Below are positions 5,154-11,968 of a DNA stretch of 11,968 nucleotides, one piece after another; within the stretch, counting starts at the first letter, position 1, and every line of letters begins with the position of its first letter. The translations under genes and the position numbers were made by a program. The stretch spans positions 1 through 11,968 of the forward strand of contig NZ_DATJPM010000035.1 in the NCBI RefSeq assembly GCF_035506375.1, written 5' to 3'. Origin of the DNA: Methanocella sp. Lineage in GTDB: Archaea > Halobacteriota > Methanocellia > Methanocellales > Methanocellaceae. Under the pieces are notes generated by a model. That model was not told the origin of the DNA. It made no database searches and was given only the letters and a program-made list of their open reading frames with translations.

Positions 5154-7586
5154 CATGCGCATGATATCGGCCTCGTTATTTTCCACGAAGGGCTCAGACA
5201 TCTCCTTATAGCGGGCGAGATCGCCCGGCTTTCTCACTCTAGTCGACATAAGGCGCTCGATGTAAAGCCGATCGGATAATAAGGCCCGGAGGTCCTCCAC
5301 ACGGTTAGCTTTTGCCAGATGTTCCGGCAGGAATGCAAGCATATATAATGACATCGAATTAACTCCGGCCCTGTACTCGCGCATCCCATACTCGGCCAGG
5401 CGAGCGTGGCCCTTATTGGGGCTTACGAAATATTGGCCGGCCCGGTCTGAAAATACGAGCCAGTCGACGAGGGACTTATGGAAGGGACGGATGCGCCCTT
5501 CGGAGAGAGGAAAAAGCGAGCCCATCGCATCGCTAAGGGCGTGTACCTCGAGCTCATCCTTTCCCAGCACACCTGCGGCCACATCGATTGGAAGTGGCGC
5601 GATCGCGGCGGCTACGAGCTCCAGTAAGGGCCGGTATCTGGCCTTATACTCCTCGAAGGAGGGGAACTGGCGGCCGAAGAACCCTGCATATGCGCCGCCC
5701 AGTCCCCGGGGGAACTCATCGAGCCGGTCGAGCGAGAGCCGTCCCTGTGATATTTCACGGCAAACGACGTCCACGTAGAGCATATTCCCCTCGCTCTTCG
5801 CGACTATGGCCTCGACAGCCTCATCCACGAGCATCGATGGGCAGGAAAATTTCGTACAGAGCTCGCTGTGCACAAAAGTACGTAAGTCTCTCTCGTTATC
5901 CGGTGAAGCGATATCCAGCATGAAGGGCTCGATACCCTTAAGCATTGCCAGGATGGGAGGATCGGGCCGGCTCGTGATGAAGAGGCGCAGCCACCGGGGC
6001 GTCTTTAAAAATAAGGACGATATCAGCCGGGCGATCTCATTATTCACCTGGCCCGCCTGGTCAATGGAGTCGATGACGATGAGCATCGGCCGTGTGCTCT
6101 TTGGCTTTATATGGGATAGCGGCTCTACGATGAGCCGCTCGAATAATTGTTCATTATCCGAGCCGGAAACGATGCTTTCCAGGGGAAGAGCATTGAGATA
6201 CACCTGGTACTCCGGTATCTGCGTGCTCATCTGGTAAGCGATGGACGTTATGAAGCGCCGTACGTCCGACAGCTGGGCGTTATCGTACTTACACAGGTGG
6301 AAAGCGATTACTTCAGGGCGGAAATAGCAGAGGTACGCGGCGATGGCACTCTTACCGCTGCCGGGGAGGCCGGTCATCCAAAGGATCCGCTGCGAGTTAT
6401 TCTCGTCGAGCCAGCGGTCGATCAGATTAAAAATCCATTGGCGCCCGACAAATTTGACTATAAGCTGGCCGATATCCGCCTCGAAGGGCAACGGCTCGAG
6501 GACATGGATGAGCCGCGACTGGATGCCCTCATGATCAAGGTTCCCGGTCTCCAGCGCGTCGAAGAGCTGCCCGAGCTTCGTCCGGTACTTTTCATGTCTT
6601 TGCTCCACGGGCATGCAATCCCGCATGTCCAGCCACTGGGTCCGGCAGATACTCAGCGGCGGCTCACAGAGCGAGACCATAATGGGGATCACGCGTAAAT
6701 TCTTCTTCCGGGCCCGGGCGAGCTCGTTCAGGCAGGAGCCGTCCGGCCGCCGGACCGAATGGGGCGTCATGAGCAGGATATAGCCGCCTTCATCGGGGAT
6801 AGCCGAGGCCCACGATAGCCCTTCTTCGACCAGGGTTTCATGGTCTTGAATTTCCTCCTTCTCGGACCATACGGCAAAGCCCCTGGCCTCCAGGTCCGCC
6901 TTAAGCCGCATGGCTAAGGCTTTCTGCTCGCCGGTACCATGCCCGATATAGAGTCTTTTTGGCTTTTTAAAATTCGAGGGCGACGGCATAGCAGTTGCTT
7001 TTTCCTTAAGGGTCTTATCATCGTTACCGCTATATTCCTCTATCTCCTTCTTCTCCAGGGCATCGATCAACTCGGATAATTTGTCCCGGTACTTCTCCCC
7101 GCCCGATATGCAGTCCCGCATGTCCAGCCATCGAAGATTATGGATGGAGGCCGGCGGTTCGGCATAGAGGACCATGACGGGTATGATGTGAAGGCGACGC
7201 TGCAGGGCCCGGGCGAGCTCGTTCAGGCAATAGCCGTCGGGCTTGCGCACCGAGTGGGGCGTCATGAGGAGCACGAACCGACCCTCGCCCCGGAATTCGG
7301 ACGCCCATTCCAGGCCATCCTCGATGTAGCGCTCCCAGTCGCCGCCCCCTTTGATGCGCTCGAGGTCGAACCAGGCCGCATAGCCCCGCTCCTCCAGGTC
7401 CTTTTTGAGCTGGAGAGCGAATGACGCATAACCATCGTGGCCATAGCTGATAAAAACACGTCTCCGGGGAGCGGCCATGCGGACCGTGAACTGGTGGGCG
7501 CAGTCCTCGCATATGTGCAGCTGCCGCTTTTTACTGAACAGGATATTTTCCGAGCCGCATTCCGGGCACTTGATACCTGTTTCCAT
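5148..7586 (-). CDS. Zinc ribbon - double TIR - STAND NTPase (gene A)
   Basis: A predicted immune-type signalling NTPase of 812 residues. A four-cysteine zinc ribbon (C7, C10, C26, C29) comes first. TIR1 (about 43-175) opens with VFISYGHDGY and has GGDWERYIEDGL and CLNEL with E123 at the usual NADase Glu position. TIR2 (about 211-345) has a decayed first strand (LYIGHG) but keeps CLNEL with E288. The NACHT-like STAND module follows: P-loop GLPGSGKS (406-413), Walker B MLIVIDSIDQ (501-510) and FITSRPDP (536-543). In Walker B, Q510 replaces the usual Glu, which may slow ATP hydrolysis. The winged-helix-like region continues to about 770, then the protein ends without sensor repeats. It lies 89 bp downstream of paralogue B and has its own TATA box. 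TIRs of this kind usually cleave NAD+ or make cyclic ADP-ribose signals; activity here is inferred. Confidence 0.87.
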   Translation of the reverse strand: METGIKCPECGSENILFSKKRQLHICEDCAHQFTVRMAAPRRRVFISYGHDGYASFALQLKKDLEERGYAAWFDLERIKGGGDWERYIEDGLEWASEFRGEGRFVLLMTPHSVRKPDGYCLNELARALQRRLHIIPVMVLYAEPPASIHNLRWLDMRDCISGGEKYRDKLSELIDALEKKEIEEYSGNDDKTLKEKATAMPSPSNFKKPKRLYIGHGTGEQKALAMRLKADLEARGFAVWSEKEEIQDHETLVEEGLSWASAIPDEGGYILLMTPHSVRRPDGSCLNELARARKKNLRVIPIMVSLCEPPLSICRTQWLDMRDCMPVEQRHEKYRTKLGQLFDALETGNLDHEGIQSRLIHVLEPLPFEADIGQLIVKFVGRQWIFNLIDRWLDENNSQRILWMTGLPGSGKSAIAAYLCYFRPEVIAFHLCKYDNAQLSDVRRFITSIAYQMSTQIPEYQVYLNALPLESIVSGSDNEQLFERLIVEPLSHIKPKSTRPMLIVIDSIDQAGQVNNEIARLISSLFLKTPRWLRLFITSRPDPPILAMLKGIEPFMLDIASPDNERDLRTFVHSELCTKFSCPSMLVDEAVEAIVAKSEGNMLYVDVVCREISQGRLSLDRLDEFPRGLGGAYAGFFGRQFPSFEEYKARYRPLLELVAAAIAPLPIDVAAGVLGKDELEVHALSDAMGSLFPLSEGRIRPFHKSLVDWLVFSDRAGQYFVSPNKGHARLAEYGMREYRAGVNSMSLYMLAFLPEHLAKANRVEDLRALLSDRLYIERLMSTRVRKPGDLARYKEMSEPFVENNEADIMRML

Positions 7587-7627
7587 TACACACCATACGA
7601 TGAGTCTTGTTAGCTCTTTCTATAGAC

Positions 7628-7635
7628 ATTTATAT
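7628..7635 (-). promoter_or_regulatory. TATA box of gene A
   Basis: The minus strand reads ATATAAAT, 42 nt before the ATG at 7586. Initiation near 7604 would leave a leader of about 18 nt with a weak GGTG site 4 nt before the start. No oligo-T stretch follows the gene B stop on this strand, so readthrough from gene B is also possible. Confidence 0.5.
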
Positions 7636-7675
7636 GCACTCTATTATTAATTTATCCGAGGCTCTTTTTCGCCAC

Positions 7676-10600
7676 TCAAATATTCTTATCCTGTTTTTGC
7701 CTTTTAACGAACTGCATAATTAACCCAGGAGCTTGGGCAGCTTTTTTACCCTCCCCACCATCGTGAACGACAGTGGTGCCGGCTGTTGTCTCCTCGATGG
7801 ACCTGTGCAGATGCGCCAATTTTTTCGCCAGGGCATGGATGCCACAATTCCTGGTTATCTCCGAGGCTTCCCGTGATAGTTTAATCGCGGCGGTCCGGTC
7901 GCCATTGTCGTAGGCGGCGATGACGGCCCGGTCGATCAGCGCGATGGCAAGTCCTTCCTTATAGCCCATCCCGCGGCAGATGCCCTCGGCTTCCTCGAGC
8001 AGCTTCGATGCGCCCGCCACGTCTTCCCTGTCATGGAGGATGACGGCCTTATTGATCAGTGTTGCTTCGAGGCCTTTTTTATAATCCATGGCGCGGCAGA
8101 TATCCTCCGCTTCGTCGAGATATTTCATGGCTTCTTCCCGGTTACCCTGTTCATAGAGGATGATCGCCTCTCCGTTCAGGCAGCCCTGCAAGCCAATCCG
8201 GTACTTCAGGTGGCGGAACTGGCTCTCCGTTTCCCCGTATAGCCGCATGGCATCGTCCTTTAATCCCCGGGCATATAGCAGGTTTGCCTGGTTGAACAGG
8301 CAGATTGCGAGTTCTTTTTTATTTCCCAGCTGCCGGCAGATCTTTTCCTCCTCCTGATGGAGCTTCAAGGCCGCGTCCAGCTCATCCCTGTCCGCTAGTA
8401 TCAGCGCCTGGTTGCCCATCGCCGCCTGGACGCTCCGGGTGATCGATGATCCCGAGGCCAGCTTCCGCTTTTCCTCCATCATTCGCATCGCCTCGTCCAG
8501 CCGGCCCCGGTCGTAGTGGATCAAAGCCATGTTCCCCAGGACATACTGGAGGTTGAGCTTATCATTCTGGTCATTACAGATCGCCATTTCCTCCTCCAGG
8601 AGGCCCATGGCTGCGTCGAGGTCGCCCATGTCATGGCGAATGATGGAAAGTGTGCCTAAACAGTTGGTGATGGTCAATTTATGGTCCAGTTTCCGGCCGA
8701 GCTCCTCGACCCTTTTCAGGGTTTCGAGCGCCTTGTCCTTTTCACCGATATCGTAATAGATGAAAACGAAGTTGAGCAGACAATAAGTTAGCATTAATAA
8801 ATTACTGTGGTCCAGGCAGAGCTTTTCCAGCCGCTTATTGATCTCCAGGGCCTCGTCGTAATCGCCTTTTTCGTAGAGGATGAGGGCCATGTTATTCAGC
8901 GTATGGTAGAGGCAGTCGGCATTTTTCAGCTCCAGGCAAATCTTTTCCTTCTCCCGGTAGACTTTTAAGGCCTCGTCGAGCCGGCCGGTCTCTGCCAGCA
9001 CCAGCCCTTTTGCGTGCAGGATCAGGGATATCTGCCGCTTATTCATGGACAGGGAATTCCGGTCCATCTCCTCGATGACGCGGTTAATGCCGTCCAGGTC
9101 CCCCATGTTCAGGAGCGGATAGATCTCCATCGCAAGGCAGTCTTCCAGGCCGAAGCGGTCGCCAAGCTCGAGGCAAATGCGCTCTTCCTCCTTAAACGTT
9201 TTTAACGCTTCGATGTTATCCCCTTTATGGGCGAGGATCATCCCCTTTTTATCAATAGAATTCTTTAGTTTTTTCAAGTCATTCGTCGAGCGGAAATAGC
9301 CGGCCAAGTAATCAAAGAGCGTTTCCGCCTCTGCAAAGTGGCTCGTGCTGTAGAGCAGGTTTGCCACGCCCAGGCTCTGGCCGTCATATTTACTCGGGCT
9401 AACGATGATCGGCCGATAGGAATCCACCAGCAGGATCCCCGATCTGGCCTCGATCTGGCTCCAATAATTCTGGACGGTGAACTCGTTCCGGCCCCAGGCG
9501 ATATCGAAGTACCTGAGGTCCCCCAGCATCGCCACGGCCTGGTCCCATCGTTCGTCGTTGATGAGGTGCGCCGGCAGGTGGGCCAGCATATAGTCAGCCA
9601 TTGATCCAATGCCGCGGCCATACTCCTCCCATCCGCAGTCCGCTAGCCGCCGGTGCCCGTTCCGGGCATCGATGAAGTAGTTCGAAGCCCTGGCCGTATC
9701 CGTGAGCCAGTCGATGACGGACCGGTGGAATGGCTGGACCTTTTCATCCTGGATGGGGAACAGAGCCCCGATCTCCTGGGAGAAATCGGCCTGCTCGTAT
9801 TCGTCCCACCGGAAGATGGAGCCGATCATCTGGATCTTTAAAGGCTCCAGCGCCGCCACCACGATCTCGAGGGCTGGGCTGATCTTACTCCGGTACTTTT
9901 CCATGACCGGGTATTGCCGGGTAAAGAACTGGGAATAGACGCCGGTGAGGCCCCGGGGGAACTCGTCCAGGCGGCCCAAAGAAAGCCTGCCCTGCGCCAG
10001 CTCCTGGCGAATCCACTCCACGTACAGGAAGATGCCCTCGCTCATGGACGCGATCGTATCGATCGCCCGGGCCGGGACTTCCTTCTCGGCCGTGTACGGC
10101 TTGAGCTCCCGGGCCAGGTATTCCCGGATATCCTGCTCGTTCTCCGGGTCGGCGGTATCGAGGATATACGGCGTGAGGCCCTGCAGCGGGTGCAGGATCT
10201 CGGGCTCCGGGCGGCTGGTGATGACCAGGCGCAGCCAGCGGGGTGCCCGGCCGAACTCGGAGGCGATGAGCTCGGCGAGCTCGTTCTTGCCGGAACGCGT
10301 GGCCTCGTCCAGCGCGTCGATGAGGATGACGATGGCCCCGCCGGGCTCGGGGAAGTTACCGGAGAGGGGCTGAATGATGAGTGAATCGAAGAGGGTCTTC
10401 GCGTTCGATTCCCGGGCGATCTTTTCCAGGTTGAGGCCGTTGAGCCGTTCCTGGTAATCGGCCAGCTGCGTGCTTAACTGGTACGCGATGGAGAGGATCG
10501 CCCGGCGGGGGTCCGACTTCTCGGCATCCCCGTAGCGGCAGAGGTGGAACGCCGCGACTTCCGGCCGGTTGAAGGCCAGCCAGGACGCGATCGCCGTTTT

Positions 10601-11344
10601 TCCCACGCCGGGTGCTCCTATGATCCAGAAGATGCGGGATGCACTGGGGTCCACGAGCCACTTATCGACGCGCTTGAAGATCCATTGCCGCCCGGTGAAG
10701 CGGGCCAGGTGCCGCTGGATGTCGACGTCGAATGGTAAAGGCTCCAGGACGTGGAGGAGCCGCGACTGGACGTTCTTATAGTCCAGCCCTTCCTCCTCGA
10801 TGGTCTCGACGATGAGCTTTAATCGTTTATCATATTTTTCCCGGTGGTCTTCGACCGGGAAACAGTCCATCAGGTCGATGCGCTGGATGCGGCAGATGGA
10901 GAGAGGCATGTCGCAGCGGGCGAGCATGACAGGGATGATGGGTAACTTTTTCTGGACGGCCAGGGCGACGTCGCCCAGGCAATGGCCGTCAGGCCGGCGA
11001 ATGGATTCGGGCGACATCAAAACGATAAAACGGCCGTTCCGACCAGTTTCGGCGACCCAGTCGAGGCCCTGGGCGCGGCTGCCGGCGGGGTCATCGGTCG
11101 GCTTAGGGTTTGGCCAGAGCTCATAGCCGGCCGCCGATAGATCGGTCCTCAGGCGTTCTGCCGCAGGCTCACCGGGCATGTGACTGATAAAAATACGCCA
11201 GGCAGGCCTTTTTTCTTCGAGCGTGAACTCTTGCGCACAGTCCTCGCAGATGTAGACGCGTCGCTTCTTGCTGTACATCACGTCGGGCGAACCACATTTT
11301 ACGCACTTGACCGCCCCCTGGCTAGTGCTGGATGAATTCTCCAT
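7676..11344 (-). CDS. Zinc ribbon - degenerate TIR - STAND NTPase - TPR array (gene B)
   Basis: A 1222-residue paralogue of gene A, resembling antiviral STAND (Avs-like) proteins with a C-terminal repeat sensor. In order: zinc ribbon (C14, C17, C33, C36); TIR-like domain (about 48-180); STAND NTPase with P-loop GAPGVGKT (243-250), Walker B VILIDALDEA (339-348) and VITSRPEP (374-381); a helical linker to about 693; twelve 40-residue TPR-like units (694-1173); and a 49-residue Lys-rich tail. The TIR begins normally (IFISH) but lacks GGDWERYI and reads CLGDV where A reads CLNEL, so D125 stands at the catalytic Glu position. Walker B is complete. ATG at 11344 has GAGGGTG 7 nt upstream. In known STAND ATPases the repeats bind a trigger and ATP drives oligomerisation; here the ligand is unknown. 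Confidence 0.88.
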   Translation of the reverse strand: MENSSSTSQGAVKCVKCGSPDVMYSKKRRVYICEDCAQEFTLEEKRPAWRIFISHMPGEPAAERLRTDLSAAGYELWPNPKPTDDPAGSRAQGLDWVAETGRNGRFIVLMSPESIRRPDGHCLGDVALAVQKKLPIIPVMLARCDMPLSICRIQRIDLMDCFPVEDHREKYDKRLKLIVETIEEEGLDYKNVQSRLLHVLEPLPFDVDIQRHLARFTGRQWIFKRVDKWLVDPSASRIFWIIGAPGVGKTAIASWLAFNRPEVAAFHLCRYGDAEKSDPRRAILSIAYQLSTQLADYQERLNGLNLEKIARESNAKTLFDSLIIQPLSGNFPEPGGAIVILIDALDEATRSGKNELAELIASEFGRAPRWLRLVITSRPEPEILHPLQGLTPYILDTADPENEQDIREYLARELKPYTAEKEVPARAIDTIASMSEGIFLYVEWIRQELAQGRLSLGRLDEFPRGLTGVYSQFFTRQYPVMEKYRSKISPALEIVVAALEPLKIQMIGSIFRWDEYEQADFSQEIGALFPIQDEKVQPFHRSVIDWLTDTARASNYFIDARNGHRRLADCGWEEYGRGIGSMADYMLAHLPAHLINDERWDQAVAMLGDLRYFDIAWGRNEFTVQNYWSQIEARSGILLVDSYRPIIVSPSKYDGQSLGVANLLYSTSHFAEAETLFDYLAGYFRSTNDLKKLKNSIDKKGMILAHKGDNIEALKTFKEEERICLELGDRFGLEDCLAMEIYPLLNMGDLDGINRVIEEMDRNSLSMNKRQISLILHAKGLVLAETGRLDEALKVYREKEKICLELKNADCLYHTLNNMALILYEKGDYDEALEINKRLEKLCLDHSNLLMLTYCLLNFVFIYYDIGEKDKALETLKRVEELGRKLDHKLTITNCLGTLSIIRHDMGDLDAAMGLLEEEMAICNDQNDKLNLQYVLGNMALIHYDRGRLDEAMRMMEEKRKLASGSSITRSVQAAMGNQALILADRDELDAALKLHQEEEKICRQLGNKKELAICLFNQANLLYARGLKDDAMRLYGETESQFRHLKYRIGLQGCLNGEAIILYEQGNREEAMKYLDEAEDICRAMDYKKGLEATLINKAVILHDREDVAGASKLLEEAEGICRGMGYKEGLAIALIDRAVIAAYDNGDRTAAIKLSREASEITRNCGIHALAKKLAHLHRSIEETTAGTTVVHDGGEGKKAAQAPGLIMQFVKRQKQDKNI
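7826..9265 (-). repeat. Twelve consecutive 40-residue (120-bp) TPR-like units
   Basis: Residues 694-1173 of gene B divide into twelve units of exactly 40 residues, with positions recurring such as N-ALIL at the first helix, G-LDEAL in the turn and second helix, and E-ICL near the end of the second helix. The 40-residue spacing is longer than the 34 of canonical TPRs and resembles the LGN or kinesin-light-chain style. A partial unit (about 657-693) precedes them. Only the last unit appears shifted, by about one residue in the helix-turn position. Confidence 0.8.
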
Positions 11345-11351
11345 CCTATTA

Positions 11352-11358
11352 CACCCTC
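11352..11358 (-). promoter_or_regulatory. Ribosome binding site of gene B
   Basis: The mRNA reads GAGGGTG, 7 nt before the ATG at 11344. It supports that start and thus the inclusion of the N-terminal zinc ribbon. Confidence 0.55.
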
Positions 11359-11401
11359 AGTCACTAATAAGGCGCTGTAAGTATTCAATATTTTCGACGA
11401 C

Positions 11402-11409
11402 ATTTTATA
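11402..11409 (-). promoter_or_regulatory. TATA box of gene B
   Basis: The minus strand reads TATAAAAT, about 58 nt before the ATG at 11344, implying initiation near 11378 and a leader of about 34 nt. The surroundings are so AT-rich that other boxes are possible. Confidence 0.4.
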
Positions 11410-11640
11410 CATTATATTTACTAAAAACCAAATAATATCTGACAATAAAATTTATAATAAATATCATTTAACATTATTTAAAAATATAGTTAATATTGGC
11501 TTATTTTAATAAAGTTAATACTTATTAATTACATTATACACCAAATAAAATTAACTTTCAAATATTAAAATTACATTTTAGTAGAATATCTTTATCTATG
11601 ATAGTTGGTAAAATATTTCTTATAAAAATTGACTACGATT
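11410..11640. other. Very AT-rich intergenic stretch
   Basis: Almost pure A/T sequence with no supportable gene on either strand. AGTTAATA occurs twice (11488-11495 and 11513-11520), 25 bp apart. It separates divergent units: gene B to the left and the gene beginning at 11780 to the right. It could bind chromatin proteins or contain promoter elements; nothing more specific is seen. Confidence 0.5.
11621..11629 (+). promoter_or_regulatory. TATA box for the transcript into 11780
   Basis: TATAAAAAT is a strong TATA match. Initiation 25-28 nt downstream falls near 11650, just before the structured element at 11668, giving a 5' leader of about 130 nt before the ATG at 11780. This is unusually long compared with the other leaders in this window. 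Confidence 0.45.
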
Positions 11641-11667
11641 CATACCTCCCCTGAAATGATTTTTCGA

Positions 11668-11755
11668 GGTGGTCGGGGGACTTGCCTGAATCGTTTAGAT
11701 AAAACTCTATCTAAAACGATTTAAAACGCTTTTAAAACGGCAAGTGAAGACCATC
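11668..11755 (+). promoter_or_regulatory. Candidate structured 5' leader RNA
   Basis: Nested and adjacent complementarities describe a branched fold. Outer stem: GGTGGTC (11668-11674) with GACCATC (11749-11755), including one G-U pair. Second stem: ACTTGCC (11680-11686) with GGCAAGT (11739-11745), exact. Inside are two hairpins: ATCGTTTAGATA (11690-11701) with TATCTAAAACGAT (11708-11720), one extra A; and TTAAAA (11721-11726) with TTTTAA (11730-11735). It ends 24 nt before the ATG at 11780. It matches no riboswitch class that I recognise. Alternatively the inner part is a DNA operator, since TAAAACG recurs three times. Confidence 0.45.
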
Positions 11756-11779
11756 GATAAACCAAAGGGGGATATAGGT

Positions 11780-11968
11780 ATGCCTGAAAATCGATATATT
11801 ATTGATAATCATATTGGTATCGCTTATAAGACAAATACGATCTTTCATCTTTGCATTATACTTTTGATGATTGTATCGATGCTGGCTATCTTATCGTGTT
11901 TTATAGCCTTTAATGACCATGGGTTTGAATTAATATGCCCAAATACCATGAATGCATATGCTTCCAAT
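11780..11968 (+). CDS. Small single-pass membrane protein, partial at the window end
   Basis: The ATG at 11780 opens 63 codons that run to the window edge without a stop. The product starts with a short polar segment (MPENRYIIDN...), then a hydrophobic segment at residues about 21-44 (FHLCIILLMIVSMLAILSCF), then a polar part with Cys and Asn. GGGGG (11767-11771) lies 8 nt before the ATG. The codons are AT-rich, unlike the GC-richer genes A and B. No family is recognised. It is divergent from gene B and follows the structured leader. The remainder of the protein is unseen. Confidence 0.55.
   Translation, partial: MPENRYIIDNHIGIAYKTNTIFHLCIILLMIVSMLAILSCFIAFNDHGFELICPNTMNAYASN

Noticed and set aside
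5154..5163. 10-bp palindrome CATGCGCATG after the methyltransferase stop as a terminator
   Set aside because: It is short, encodes the end of gene A, and is not followed by a T-run.
6147..6698. Plus-strand open frame of 183 codons antisense to gene A
   Set aside because: It lies wholly opposite the conserved TIR-NTPase coding sequence, has no recognisable domain, and is explained by GC-rich codon bias of the minus-strand gene.
7826..9265. CRISPR-like or satellite array because of the 120-bp period
   Set aside because: The period is coding (40 residues per unit), the units diverge in DNA sequence, and there are no repeat-spacer units.
9914..10384. Plus-strand open frame of 156 codons antisense to gene B
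   Set aside because: It is opposite the NTPase region of gene B with no family features, so it is a shadow frame.
11410..11640. Replication origin in the AT-rich stretch
   Set aside because: No origin recognition boxes, long phased repeats or cdc6/orc1 gene are visible; promoters of divergent genes explain the composition.

Overview
The window looks like a chromosomal segment of a euryarchaeal methanogen, most likely of the Methanocellales/Methanomicrobia type. The genus is a guess. The kingdom call rests on an archaeal fibrillarin-Nop5 pair, TATA/BRE-type promoters about 25-30 nt before several starts, probable leaderless mRNAs, and TTG starts with GGAGG-like ribosome sites. No rRNA, tRNA, CRISPR array or transposase gene was seen.

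Layout. Positions 1-417 hold no gene but contain a large imperfect palindrome (30-166), a second dyad (188-268) and short TTCGTG/CACGAA words. A small signal-anchored protein lies at 418-801 (minus). Housekeeping genes follow: tatA (1113-1415) and a PqqD-like gene (1441-1818) on the plus strand, converging on a minus-strand nop5-flpA operon (3235 down to 1821) for C/D-box RNA-guided 2'-O-methylation. Divergent from nop5, a TaqI/Eco57I-type adenine DNA methyltransferase without a visible nuclease runs 3366-5153. Its stop overlaps the stop of a minus-strand TIR-STAND gene (gene A, 5148-7586). Upstream of gene A on the same strand is a larger paralogue (gene B, 7676-11344) ending in twelve 40-residue TPR-like repeats. 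A very AT-rich stretch (about 11345-11640) then leads to a structured leader (11668-11755) and the start of a small membrane protein cut by the window end.

Interpretation. From about 3.3 kb to the right edge the window resembles an accessory defence-like island beside housekeeping genes. Genes A and B share an order of zinc ribbon, TIR, STAND NTPase. A has two TIR domains that keep the Glu of the CLNEL motif, but its Walker B ends in Gln and it stops where sensor repeats would begin. B keeps a full Walker B and a long repeat sensor, but its TIR has Asp at the Glu position and a decayed segment before it. This complementary loss suggests a sensor/executor pair, like paired plant NLRs. That is inference from sequence alone. 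The nearby methyltransferase could mark self DNA or be an independent orphan enzyme.
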